From JASDSY01 sp041441465 (GTDB lineage Bacteria; Muiribacteriota; UBA9980): a stretch of 64,000 bases of DNA. Below are positions 35,108-44,140 of this stretch, one piece after another (positions within the stretch are counted from its first letter, which is position 1; each line of letters opens with the position of its first letter). The DNA is taken from contig JASDSY010000024.1 in the NCBI GenBank assembly GCA_041441465.1, positions 88,399 to 152,398 on the forward strand, written 5' to 3'. Both the position numbers and the translations under genes were made by a program. The notes below the pieces were generated by a model. The model made no database searches and was not told where the DNA came from. It saw nothing but the letters and a program-made list of their open reading frames with translations.

Positions 35108-36781
35108 ATGTCAAATATAGATAAGTTAAAAGCCGGATTCGGCAAATGGAAGCAGGATTACCAGAAGAAAAAAGAAAATAAGAAATTAAGGCTCGATAAG
35201 TTTATGTCGACATCGTCATATGAGCCTGAAGCGCTATATACTCCTCTTGATCTCGAGGGATTTGATTACGATGAAAAGCTCGGCCTTCCCGGTGAATTCC
35301 CGTTCACTCGCGGCGTCCACTCGACGCTTTACCGCGAAAGACTCTGGACTATGAGACAATTTGCCGGATTCGGCACGCCGGCGCAGTCTAATGAAAGGTA
35401 TAAATACCTTCTTAAAAACGGCCAGACAGGTCTGTCGGTGGCGTTTCATCTGCCGACTATCATGGGTCTTGATTCCGATAATCCGTTGTCACGCGGCGAA
35501 GTCGGCAAGGACGGCGTGGCGATCGATTCGCTAAAAGATATGGAAATATTATTCGACGGCATTCCGCTTGACAAAGTTTCGACTTCTATGACTATAAATG
35601 CGCCTGCCGCAATACTTCTGGCAATGTATATCGCGGTCGGCAAAAAGCAGGGAATTTCGCCTGATAAACTTTCGGGCACTATTCAAAATGATATTTTAAA
35701 AGAATATATTGCGCAAAAAACTTTTATATTTCCGCCAAAGCAATCCATACGCCTGATAGTCGACACTATCGAATACTGCGCTAAACATCTTCCTGCCTGG
35801 AATACCATTTCGATTTCCGGTTATCATATACGCGAGGCAGGCGCTACGGCTCTTCAGGAGCTTGCATTTACGCTTGTCGACGGCCGCACTTATGTCGAAG
35901 CCGCGATCGAACGCGGATTAAATGTCGACGAGTTTGCGCCGCGCCTCTCATTTTTCTTTAATTCACATAACGATTTCTTTGAGGAGATCGCTAAATTCAG
36001 GGCTGCCCGTAGAATATGGGCGAATTTGATGCGCGATAAATTCGGTTCTAAAAACGCCCGCGGCCAGTTAATGAGATTTCATACGCAAACTGCCGGCTGT
36101 TCGCTTACCGCGCCGCAGATTGAAAATAATATTGTCCGCGTTACAATTCAGGCTCTTGCGGCAGTTTTAGGCGGAACTCAGTCGCTGCACACCAATTCGA
36201 TGGACGAAGCTCTCGCGCTGCCTACCGAAAAAGCTGTCAGGGTCGCGTTGAGGACTCAGCAGATAATTGCTAACGAATCGGGTGTTACGAATGTTATCGA
36301 TCCGCTCGGCGGCTCGTATTACGTCGAGAAATTGACCGATGAAATGGAAAAGGGCGTTTATGATTATTTTGACAGAATCGATAAAATGGGCGGCGTTCTT
36401 GCCGCTATCGATAAAGGTTTTTTCCAGTCGGAAATAGCGGATGCGTCATTTAGATATCAGCGTGAGATCGAACGCAATGAACGTGTGATGGTTGGAGTTA
36501 ATTCTTACCTTGACGGCAACGAAGAAACTGCTGCAGGCGAGATATTAAAAATAGACGAAAAAGTCGAAAGAGCTCAAATCGAAAGCGTTAAAAAAGTGAA
36601 AAAAGAACGCGATGCCGCCAGGGTTGAAAAAGCCTTGCAGAGGCTTAAAAATGACGCTGAAAATAACATAAATGTTATGCCGGCGCTGATCGACTGCGCC
36701 GAAAGCTATGCGACGGTCGGCGAAATGTGCGACGTGTTCAGGAAAGTGTTCGGCGTATATGAGGAACCGCCGATATTCTAA
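35108..36781 (+). CDS. icmA: Large subunit of acyl-CoA mutase, probably isobutyryl-CoA mutase
   Basis: The 557-residue protein is the TIM-barrel substrate subunit without a cobalamin domain. The catalytic His is His240 (SISGYHIREAG). At the two positions that separate substrates, methylmalonyl-CoA mutase has Tyr (RQYAGF) and Arg (FMVRN), whereas here Phe85 (RQFAGF) and Gln203 (YIAQK) occur, the isobutyryl-CoA mutase pair. Thus I call isomerisation of isobutyryl-CoA and n-butyryl-CoA rather than methylmalonyl-CoA. AAAAGGGG lies seven bases before the ATG; an extended -10-like TGTTAAAAT at 35078-35086 might give a second promoter. A 2-hydroxyisobutyryl-CoA mutase would have Ile at the Phe85 position, so that is less likely. 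Confidence 0.88.
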   Translation: MSNIDKLKAGFGKWKQDYQKKKENKKLRLDKFMSTSSYEPEALYTPLDLEGFDYDEKLGLPGEFPFTRGVHSTLYRERLWTMRQFAGFGTPAQSNERYKYLLKNGQTGLSVAFHLPTIMGLDSDNPLSRGEVGKDGVAIDSLKDMEILFDGIPLDKVSTSMTINAPAAILLAMYIAVGKKQGISPDKLSGTIQNDILKEYIAQKTFIFPPKQSIRLIVDTIEYCAKHLPAWNTISISGYHIREAGATALQELAFTLVDGRTYVEAAIERGLNVDEFAPRLSFFFNSHNDFFEEIAKFRAARRIWANLMRDKFGSKNARGQLMRFHTQTAGCSLTAPQIENNIVRVTIQALAAVLGGTQSLHTNSMDEALALPTEKAVRVALRTQQIIANESGVTNVIDPLGGSYYVEKLTDEMEKGVYDYFDRIDKMGGVLAAIDKGFFQSEIADASFRYQREIERNERVMVGVNSYLDGNEETAAGEILKIDEKVERAQIESVKKVKKERDAARVEKALQRLKNDAENNINVMPALIDCAESYATVGEMCDVFRKVFGVYEEPPIF

Positions 36782-36814
36782 GCAGTAATTAACACGTGAC
36801 TTTTTGGAGAATTT

Positions 36815-37894
36815 ATGAATTTTGAAAAACGAAATATTTTAATAACGATTTTAATGTTTTTAGTTTTTACGGTAAATGCGCATGCGCAGCTTCCGGAAAA
36901 AGCCATGAAAAACATTTTATTTTCCAAAAAATCACGTGAATTATATGATATTAAAGCTTTAAAAATCTTTGAAGTATGGAAATATCAATTTTTACCTGAC
37001 GTTAAAACCGGCCTTTTTTCTAATTATAACGAAGCCTGTGGAATTAAATATAACAGTAATGCCGATATAACTGAAGAAATTTTTGTCATATATGACGCTG
37101 AAAATAAAAACTATGTCACAGTAAAAAAAATTATATATTCATACGAAAATGACGGCGTAATTTCAAAACGCCAGGTTTATTACTATGACGGACAGAAAAA
37201 AACGCTTGTTTTGAATGAACAGGAAATATATGCGGTCGATTCGAATCGGAATGTAATTGAAAAAAAGGTTTATTATAAAAGCGACATTCAAAAAAGTTTC
37301 AAATATAATTATGACCAAAACAGCAATATGATAGAATGCGTTGAATATAATTCAAACGGCGATCCGGCCGCTAAAACTATAAATTTATTTGATAAAAGCG
37401 GTTTAAAGTATAAGAGCGATATTTTTTTAGAACCTGATTCGAGAAGGGTTACGACGATAAATTATGACAGCAAGGAAAACGAGATACAGGTTTTAAATTT
37501 TAATTGTCAGGGCAAGCTTGCCAGTTCGGTCGAAAATATATTCGATATCAGCGAAAATACTGAAGAAACCAGATTAATTGTTGGCCGGAATACGGTAAAT
37601 ATAACTTTTTATAAATATGATGAATTAAAAAATATAATCGAGAAAAAAGTCGTGGATCAAAACGGTATAATCATATCAAAAACGACTTATAAATATGATG
37701 ATAAATTTAATATAATCGAAGAAGCTGATTTTGCCTTAAAATTTGACGAAAAAACCAGACGGCATGAACTGAGATGTGTTGAAATTTTAAGGCATTCATA
37801 TAATGAAATGAATAAGCGGTCTCAAACTATAGCTTCGGAATTTAACGGCAAAATTACTTCAAAAACGGTTTATGGATACAAAAAAAGCGAATAA
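36815..37894 (+). CDS. Exported protein with YD-like beta repeats
   Basis: The 359-residue product has a signal peptide (to about residue 24, AHA). The mature part consists of repeated short beta units of the type NxYKYDxxxNIIEK, loosely like YD/RHS repeats (for example YKYDELKNIIEKKV and YKYDDKFNIIEEAD). No RHS core motif, toxin tip or transmembrane segment is seen. GGAG precedes the ATG by six bases. It lies 33 bases after the mutase gene and 31 before hydE, so it is in the same transcript, but no functional link is apparent. Confidence 0.6.
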   Translation: MNFEKRNILITILMFLVFTVNAHAQLPEKAMKNILFSKKSRELYDIKALKIFEVWKYQFLPDVKTGLFSNYNEACGIKYNSNADITEEIFVIYDAENKNYVTVKKIIYSYENDGVISKRQVYYYDGQKKTLVLNEQEIYAVDSNRNVIEKKVYYKSDIQKSFKYNYDQNSNMIECVEYNSNGDPAAKTINLFDKSGLKYKSDIFLEPDSRRVTTINYDSKENEIQVLNFNCQGKLASSVENIFDISENTEETRLIVGRNTVNITFYKYDELKNIIEKKVVDQNGIIISKTTYKYDDKFNIIEEADFALKFDEKTRRHELRCVEILRHSYNEMNKRSQTIASEFNGKITSKTVYGYKKSE

Positions 37895-37925
37895 AAAACA
37901 AATTGTAAAAAAATAACGGTGAATT

Positions 37926-38963
37926 ATGAATATTATTGATTTAATAAAAAAAGCTGAAATCAGCCACAGTCTTGAAAAAGAAGAAATTACTGAAATTTTA
38001 AGCGACGTTGAATTTAATACTGAATTATTCGCGGCGGCGGACAGGGTGCGCGCTAAATATGTCGGCAATGAAGTTCACCTGCGCGGATTAATTGAGTTTT
38101 CGAATACGTGCAAACAAAATTGCTGCTATTGCGGCTTAAGGCGTGAAAACTTGAATGTTAAGCGGTACAGGATGGAGCCTGAAACGGTGATAGAGTTCGC
38201 CGAAAAAGCTCAGAAGATAGGTTATAAAACTGTGGTGCTGCAATCCGGTGAAGACAATTATTATTCGCTCGATAAAATGGAGCGAATAATAAAAGGTATA
38301 AAAAAACTGGGCGTTGCGATGACATTGAGCGTCGGCGAGAAAACGACCGAGGAATATAAAGCTTATCGCGATTGGGGCGCAGACAGATTTTTGCTGCGGA
38401 TTGAAACCACCAATAAAGCTCTTTATCATAAGTATGACCCGGGAATGGATTTCGACAACAGAATGCGCTGCCTTAAAGATCTTAAAACTCTAGGTTATGA
38501 AGTTGGCACTGGCTGCCTGATAGGTTTGCCCGGACAAACCCCGGAAGATCTTGCTGATGATATTTTATTTTTTAAAACGCTCGATGCCGATATGATCGGG
38601 GTAGGGCCTTTTATTCCTAATCCTGATACGCCGATGAGCGGCGACAAAGGCGGCACGTTTGAACAGGCTCTTAAAATGGTTGCCGTTATAAGGCTTTTAA
38701 TGCCTGATATAAATATACCGGCTACTACGGCAATGGAAGCCCTTAATCCGAACGGACGCATAATAGCTTTACAGTCAGGTGCGAACGTTGTAATGCCGAA
38801 CGTTACGGATGTAGATTACAAAAAATTGTATTTACTTTATCCCGGGAAAATATGCCTCGGCGAATCGCCCGAACAATGTATAGGTTGTATCGGCCGTAAG
38901 ATAAAAAATATCGGCCGTGAGATTTCGGCTGAACATGGATTCAGAAAAAGAGCGGTCGATTAA
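37926..38963 (+). CDS. hydE: [FeFe]-hydrogenase H-cluster maturase HydE (radical SAM)
   Basis: The 345-residue radical SAM protein has CxxxCxxC at Cys62, Cys66 and Cys69 (NTCKQNCCYCG), followed by the HydE/PylB/BioB-type barrel with QSGEDNYY and RIETTNKALYHKYDPGM. The C-terminal CLGESPEQCIGCIGRKIKNIG contains the extra cysteines that can hold a second cluster in HydE. HydE works with HydF and HydG to build the diiron site. Neither those genes nor a hydrogenase is in the window. Presence of HydE implies H2-producing or -consuming metabolism, a natural outlet for the reduced ferredoxin from KorAB. Confidence 0.9.
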   Translation: MNIIDLIKKAEISHSLEKEEITEILSDVEFNTELFAAADRVRAKYVGNEVHLRGLIEFSNTCKQNCCYCGLRRENLNVKRYRMEPETVIEFAEKAQKIGYKTVVLQSGEDNYYSLDKMERIIKGIKKLGVAMTLSVGEKTTEEYKAYRDWGADRFLLRIETTNKALYHKYDPGMDFDNRMRCLKDLKTLGYEVGTGCLIGLPGQTPEDLADDILFFKTLDADMIGVGPFIPNPDTPMSGDKGGTFEQALKMVAVIRLLMPDINIPATTAMEALNPNGRIIALQSGANVVMPNVTDVDYKKLYLLYPGKICLGESPEQCIGCIGRKIKNIGREISAEHGFRKRAVD

Positions 38964-38990
38964 TAAAGTCTAAATATTATAATAAATTAA

Positions 38991-39042
38991 AAAAAGGTAG
39001 CTGCAAGAGGCATTTTATTGTTTCATGCGGCTATCTTTTTTT
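38991..39042 (+). terminator. Terminator after hydE
   Basis: AAAGGTAGCTGCA pairs with TGCGGCTATCTTT with two mismatches around a T-rich loop, followed by a run of T. The rest of the 337-base spacer (38964-39300) holds the promoter at 39093 and AT-rich DNA. Confidence 0.7.
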
Positions 39043-39092
39043 TACCGAGTTATATGTGCAGGCTGATCAAATTAATTTTATTATTAAAAATA

Positions 39093-39122
39093 TTGACTTT
39101 TTACCTTTTGATGTAATATATT
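39093..39122 (+). promoter_or_regulatory. Candidate promoter of the chemoreceptor gene
   Basis: TTGACT (39093-39098) and TATATT (39117-39122) with an 18-base spacer. A second TTGACT at 39177 lacks a matching -10 box. Confidence 0.45.
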
Positions 39123-39300
39123 AAGTAAGTTAACATAATTTATCTGAAATGAAATTTGAAATTCTTTGAAATATCTTGACTTTTTTACGTTTTTTAAAAA
39201 CTTATCAAAAAATTAGCGAAAATTCTTAATCAATGATTGTGATTGCATTATTATCCGCACTTAAAATGTGAGGGTATATTAAATATAAGAAGGGGTTTTT

Positions 39301-42120
39301 ATGAAAATCAGGACAAAGTTACTGCTTGGTATTATACCGATTATGGTTTTATGCATTGCGATGATTACATTTAATCTTGTTAATCGTTCTGCTGAGCTGC
39401 AAAAGGAAAGCGCATATACTAATGCCGATGAAATGTGCGGCAAATATGCTGAAAAAATAAGTTTTATTTTAACTGACGCCATGTTGACCGCAAACACTCT
39501 GGCTAATCTATTTGTTGACATAGACAAGTGGCCGATTGATAAAAGAAGGGAATTAATAAGCAATTCTTTGAAAACGACCCTTGAAAAAAACGGCCAATAT
39601 AACGCTGTCTGGTCGACATGGGAGCCGAATGCTATCGACAATATGGACTCTAAATTTATAAACACTCCCGGAAATAATGAAACCGGACGTTTTACTGCGA
39701 CATGGGCAAAAGTAAAAGGGCAGTTAACGCTCAGGAGCGACAGTGAGCAGGAAACCGCTGCGGCCGACTATTATCAGACTCCTAAAAAACTTATGTGCCA
39801 GATAATTCAAGAACCAAGTTATTATTCGTATACCGGCGATAAAAAAGACGAAATTTTTACTTCAGGCGTTGTTGTACCTATAATAAATGGCGGCAAATTT
39901 TTAGGAGTCGTCGGCGTTGATTTTCCTATCGACGAGCTTCAGCGTATTTCGTCGTCGATAAAGCCGTATGGAACTGGTTATGCGTTTGTACTTTCTAATG
40001 CCGGTGTTTTTATAACCCATCCTAACGCTTCACTTATAGGGAAAAATATATCGGAAATCGATGTCGAATTTAACAAAGCTAATAATGTTTCAGAAAATAT
40101 TAAAAACGGGAAAAAATTTAGTTTTTTTAAAAAATCTTCTGCCACCGGAATATTATCGAAGACCGTATTTGTTCCTGTAAGTGTCGGCCAATCGCAAACA
40201 CCCTGGTGTATGGGTATATCCGTTCCGGAGGATAAAATACTCGAACCTGTAAATGAAATTAAGAATTATGCTCTGGTTGTTGGAATAAGCGGCACCATTA
40301 TAGTGATATTAATATTATTGTGGCTGACTCAGAATATTTCTAAAACTTTGAATTCGCTTAATCTTGAGAATGAAAAAGCCATAAGCGCAATTTTAGACGG
40401 CGATCTTAAATATAAAGCCGATGAATTGGCTGTAAATTTCGAATTCAGGCCGATAATAGCGGGATTAAATAAGGTGATCGAGGTATTTATAAAACAGCTC
40501 AATTCAACATCTGATTATATGGAACGAATTTCTGTCGGCGACATACCGAAGCAAATTACCGAAGAATATAAAGGTGATTTTAACAGAATTAAAACAAGCA
40601 TCAACAATTGCATATTTTCAATTAAAGCGATAGTTGAATGCACCGAACGATATATAGATTATATTAAATCAGGTGAAATTGAAAAAATTAAATTTGATGA
40701 AACACAGTATAAGGGCGATTACAAAAAAGTCATAACCGGTTTGAACGAGGCGGCCCGTGAGACTGTAACTCCTCTTGCCGAAGCGCTCGGCGTTTTGATA
40801 AATGTCTCAAACGGCGATTTGTCGGTAAAAGTAAACGGGAATTATCGCGGCGGTTTTGATAAATTAAAAGAAGTTACTAATGCCGTGATTGCTACAATTA
40901 AATCGATTAATACCGAAATTATAAAATTGACTGACGCCGTGGCTAATGGAAATCTGTCTATAAGGGGAAATTCTGACAGTTTTAAAGGCGAATTTAAATC
41001 TATTGTTTTTGGTATTAACGAAATGCTTGAAAATATAATAAAACCTCTTGATGAATGTATGCTATGTCTTAAAGCCATGGCTCAGGGCGATCTTACTGTT
41101 GAAATGAGCGGCCAGTATAGCGGCGACTACCTGACTTTGAAAGAATCGGTTAATAAAACTGTCGGTTCTATAAATGAAATTTTAGGCCATGTAAAAACTA
41201 CCGTAGAACAGGTAAATTCAGGTGCGAACCAAGTAGCCGACGCCAGCCAGTCGCTTTCGCGGTCATCGACCGAAGCTGCAAGTTCGCTTGAAGAAATATC
41301 GTCTTCTATGCAGCAAATGAGCGCCCAGGTAAATCATAATACTGAGAGCGTGGTTACTGCCAATCAGGTATCAAACCAGGCTAAGGTTACGGCTGAAAAC
41401 GGCAATGCTAAAATGACGGAAATGGTAAAAGCGATGGCTGAAATTAATCAGTCGGCAGGCAATATATCGAAGATTATAAAAGCGATAGACGAAATAGCGT
41501 TTCAGACGAACCTGCTGGCGTTAAACGCTGCTGTTGAAGCGGCAAGAGCCGGAAAACATGGCAAAGGCTTTACTGTCGTAGCGGAAGAAGTTCGAAACCT
41601 TGCTCAAAGAAGCGCCAAAGCCGCAAAAGAAACTGCGGAAATGATTGAAAACGCTATTAATAAGACTGAAGTCGGAACTAAAATCGCCGATGAAACTGCA
41701 AAAGTGCTTGTGGAAATTGCTAACGGTTCGATTAAATCGACTGATTTGATGGGTGAAATTGCAGCGGCGTCCAAGGAACAGGCGCAGGGGCTTTCGCAAA
41801 TGACTCAGGGGATGAGCCAGCTTGACAGGGTAACCCAGCAGAACACCTCTACCGCCGAGCAGGCTGCTGCTGCGAGCGAAGAACTCTCCGGCCAGGCAAA
41901 GGCGCTTAATGAAATGATAAATAAATTTAAGTTAAAAAATATTGATAAAACTGTAAACGCTTATGTGTCAAAAAATACTTTAACTAAAAAATCTGACGAA
42001 AAAGCAATTAATAATAATTTGAACGGTAAGAAAGCTGAATATCAGAAAATGATCGGAAACAGAAAAAACGTTTCACAGCCTCAAATTATTCTTGATGACA
42101 AAGAATTCGGCAAATTTTAA
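39301..42120 (+). CDS. Methyl-accepting chemotaxis protein with double Cache sensor and poly-HAMP region
   Basis: The 939-residue receptor has a membrane helix (7-27), a periplasmic dCache sensor (about 35-320, with VVVPIINGGKFLGVVGVDF and GYAFVLSNAGVFITHP), a second helix (324-343), and then, before the signalling domain, a long stretch (about 345-640) of HAMP-like units marked by repeated NGDLS, GDIPKQI, GEIEKI, NGNLSI and QGDLTVE motifs. The kinase-control tip is AFQTNLLALNAAVEAARAG. A CheR/CheB docking pentapeptide of the NWETF type is not evident at the very end (KEFGKF). It senses a small extracellular ligand, often an amino or carboxylic acid. AAGGGG precedes the ATG. No other chemotaxis gene is nearby. 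Confidence 0.92.
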   Translation: MKIRTKLLLGIIPIMVLCIAMITFNLVNRSAELQKESAYTNADEMCGKYAEKISFILTDAMLTANTLANLFVDIDKWPIDKRRELISNSLKTTLEKNGQYNAVWSTWEPNAIDNMDSKFINTPGNNETGRFTATWAKVKGQLTLRSDSEQETAAADYYQTPKKLMCQIIQEPSYYSYTGDKKDEIFTSGVVVPIINGGKFLGVVGVDFPIDELQRISSSIKPYGTGYAFVLSNAGVFITHPNASLIGKNISEIDVEFNKANNVSENIKNGKKFSFFKKSSATGILSKTVFVPVSVGQSQTPWCMGISVPEDKILEPVNEIKNYALVVGISGTIIVILILLWLTQNISKTLNSLNLENEKAISAILDGDLKYKADELAVNFEFRPIIAGLNKVIEVFIKQLNSTSDYMERISVGDIPKQITEEYKGDFNRIKTSINNCIFSIKAIVECTERYIDYIKSGEIEKIKFDETQYKGDYKKVITGLNEAARETVTPLAEALGVLINVSNGDLSVKVNGNYRGGFDKLKEVTNAVIATIKSINTEIIKLTDAVANGNLSIRGNSDSFKGEFKSIVFGINEMLENIIKPLDECMLCLKAMAQGDLTVEMSGQYSGDYLTLKESVNKTVGSINEILGHVKTTVEQVNSGANQVADASQSLSRSSTEAASSLEEISSSMQQMSAQVNHNTESVVTANQVSNQAKVTAENGNAKMTEMVKAMAEINQSAGNISKIIKAIDEIAFQTNLLALNAAVEAARAGKHGKGFTVVAEEVRNLAQRSAKAAKETAEMIENAINKTEVGTKIADETAKVLVEIANGSIKSTDLMGEIAAASKEQAQGLSQMTQGMSQLDRVTQQNTSTAEQAAAASEELSGQAKALNEMINKFKLKNIDKTVNAYVSKNTLTKKSDEKAINNNLNGKKAEYQKMIGNRKNVSQPQIILDDKEFGKF

Positions 42121-42195
42121 GAAGTTAAAATTGGTACATTTTGGGCAAATAAAATAAATACTTCATTTCAGAAGGAATTTTTAAAAAAATAGTTG

Positions 42196-42236
42196 AAAAA
42201 GGCTGCTCTAAATATTATTTTTAAGCAGCCTTTTTT
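42196..42236. terminator. Terminator after the chemoreceptor (GGCTGCTC-type hairpin)
   Basis: AAAAAGGCTGCT pairs with AGCAGCCTTTTTT and has U/A tracts on both sides, so it may also serve the opposing gene at 42378. Confidence 0.8.
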
Positions 42237-42377
42237 AATTATTTATTGTTTCTTAATATATTGAAATTCCGTGAAGGCCTGTTTGGGAATATAAATTTAG
42301 ATAATTTTTTTCCTTAAATTTATTTATTTTATAAGAGAAAATAACTTTTAATAAATCTGAAAATAATTTTTAGATTT

Positions 42378-43397
42378 TTACATTATTTCGTTAAAAATAC
42401 TCTTTACTTTATTTAATTCGGTTTCGGCTTCATTTTTTAGGTCTTCGATTATTTGTTTCATAGGCTTAATGTCGTTTATTAATCCTACGCTCTGTCCCGC
42501 CATAAGAGATCCGAATTCCACGTCGCCGTCGACGACCGCGCGCCGTAATGAACCCACCCAGAAACTTTCGACGTCGTGCTGCGCTTTTTCACGGTTGATT
42601 TCGCCGGCTTCGAGTTCCTTGATAAGCTTAAGCTGTAATTTGCCGAATTCTTCCGTGCCTTTGTTTTTGATGGCGCGGACTGCCACGACTGGAAGGCGTG
42701 AATCATATTGCGGAGTAGCCGACGCCTCGCGTGATTTAGCTTTTAAAAATACCTGTTTGAATCGCGGATGCGCCGTGCATTCGTCGCTCATGACGAAACG
42801 CGTGCCAAGCTGGCATCCCCAGGCGCCCATTAATAATAAATGCGCCATTATTTTTCCTGAGGCAAGACCGCCTGCTACAAATATAGGGAATTCCCTGAAT
42901 TCAAAAAGAATCTGCTGAAGCAAAACTATAAGCGAAACATGTCCGACGTGTCCGCCCGCCTCGCTGCCTTCTAATATCAATGCGTCAACTCCGTGTTTTA
43001 TCAGCCTGTCGGCGATTACTTTTTCAGAGGCGAAAGCTATTATCCTTTTTCCGGTGGCTTTCATATCGCGGATTTCCGCTTCACTAGGAAAACTTCCCGC
43101 GAAAATCACGAAAGGGATGTCTTTAGTTTTTACTATATCGTAATGTATTTTATAGTTAGGCGCTATAGTGACAAGATTAACGGCAAAAGGACCGGCTAAG
43201 TTATTTATGCACTTATCGATTTCCGCGTTAAGGATATCGGCCGGCATATTGCCGCATGCTAAAACCGGGAACGCCCCGTTGTCGCTAACCGCTTTTACAA
43301 GATTATAATCGCTTATCCATGTCATGCCGCCGGATATGATAGGATATTTTACGCCGAGAAAATCTTTGCCTTTTTTCCATAACTTATCAATCAACAT
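42378..43397 (-). CDS. Nitronate monooxygenase / FabK-like flavin TIM-barrel enzyme
   Basis: The 339-residue protein follows the 2-nitropropane dioxygenase family: PIISGGMTWISDYNLVKAVSDNG at the N-terminus, LILEGSEAGGHVGHVSL with the conserved His-Gly FMN region, VAGGLASGKIMAHLLLMGAWGCQLGTRF for phosphate binding, and C-terminal GQSVGLINDIKP. It would bind FMN and either oxidise alkyl nitronates or, as FabK, reduce enoyl-ACP with NADH. No fatty-acid genes surround it, so the reaction is open. AGGG precedes the ATG on the minus strand. Confidence 0.85.
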   Translation of the reverse strand: MLIDKLWKKGKDFLGVKYPIISGGMTWISDYNLVKAVSDNGAFPVLACGNMPADILNAEIDKCINNLAGPFAVNLVTIAPNYKIHYDIVKTKDIPFVIFAGSFPSEAEIRDMKATGKRIIAFASEKVIADRLIKHGVDALILEGSEAGGHVGHVSLIVLLQQILFEFREFPIFVAGGLASGKIMAHLLLMGAWGCQLGTRFVMSDECTAHPRFKQVFLKAKSREASATPQYDSRLPVVAVRAIKNKGTEEFGKLQLKLIKELEAGEINREKAQHDVESFWVGSLRRAVVDGDVEFGSLMAGQSVGLINDIKPMKQIIEDLKNEAETELNKVKSIFNEIM

Positions 43398-43482
43398 GAT
43401 TTTTCCCTCTTTTTAATAAAAAATTTAACGATAATATATCAATTTTTTGGATTTTTATCAAGTTATTTTTGAAAAACGGCCC

Positions 43483-43511
43483 TTGCATTGGCCTCGAAAT
43501 TTTTGTATAAT
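43483..43511 (+). promoter_or_regulatory. Promoter of cobO
   Basis: TTGCAT (43483-43488) and TATAAT (43506-43511) with a 17-base spacer; the start codon is 33 bases after the -10 box, leaving no room for a cobalamin riboswitch. Confidence 0.6.
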
Positions 43512-43543
43512 AATGCTGTTCATTAAAAAGTGCGGAGGAAAAA

Positions 43544-44071
43544 ATGAAAAACGTTATGCTGCACGTATATACAGGGAATGGAAAAGGTAAATCAACTGCC
43601 GCTTTCGGCCTGGCGCTTCGAGCCGCAGGACAGGATTTTAAGGTTAAGATAATACAATTCATGAAGTCCGAAAAAATGTTTAATACCTACGGCGAAATTA
43701 TATCGCTCAGAAAATTTCAGGGAATCGAAGTTTTTCAGTACGGCACCGACAATTGGGTCGATCCTAAAAACCCGCAGGAAATAGATGTTGAAATGGCGCG
43801 AAAAGGCCTGCTGCATGCTCTTGAAATTATAAAAAACGCCGAGACTGACCTTCTGGTACTCGACGAGATATTATATGCTTATAAATATAAGCTTATAACA
43901 AAAGATGAACTCCTCTCGATCGTAAATGAAAAAAATGATATTACTGAAATTGTCCTTACAGGCCGTGACGCCCCGGATTTTATAATTGAAAAAGCCGATC
44001 TTGTGACTGAAATGAAAGAGATCAAACACTATTTTAAAATCCGTAACGCTAAAAAAGGAATTGAATTTTAA
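43544..44071 (+). CDS. cobO: Cob(I)yrinic acid a,c-diamide adenosyltransferase (CobO/BtuR)
   Basis: The 175-residue protein has the P-loop GNGKGKST at 11-18, LVLDEILYAYKYKLI and VLTGRDAPDFIIEKADLVTEM, as in CobA/CobO/BtuR adenosyltransferases. It attaches the 5'-deoxyadenosyl group of ATP to Co(I) corrinoid. Since no corrinoid synthesis genes are near, it may serve salvage and so provide the cofactor of the mutase encoded at 33528-36781. CGGAGG precedes the ATG by seven bases. Confidence 0.93.
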   Translation: MKNVMLHVYTGNGKGKSTAAFGLALRAAGQDFKVKIIQFMKSEKMFNTYGEIISLRKFQGIEVFQYGTDNWVDPKNPQEIDVEMARKGLLHALEIIKNAETDLLVLDEILYAYKYKLITKDELLSIVNEKNDITEIVLTGRDAPDFIIEKADLVTEMKEIKHYFKIRNAKKGIEF

Positions 44072-44140
44072 AATACGTTTTTTAACATTATTTGATTTTG
44101 GTATATAAAATTTTTACTAAATGCCGATAATTCCATTACT

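Noticed and set aside
33528..36781. Methylmalonyl-CoA mutase as the default name of the mutase
   Set aside because: The large subunit has Phe85 and Gln203 where methylmalonyl-CoA mutases have Tyr and Arg.
43512..43543. Possible cobalamin riboswitch before cobO
   Set aside because: The leader is about 25 bases, too short for the element.
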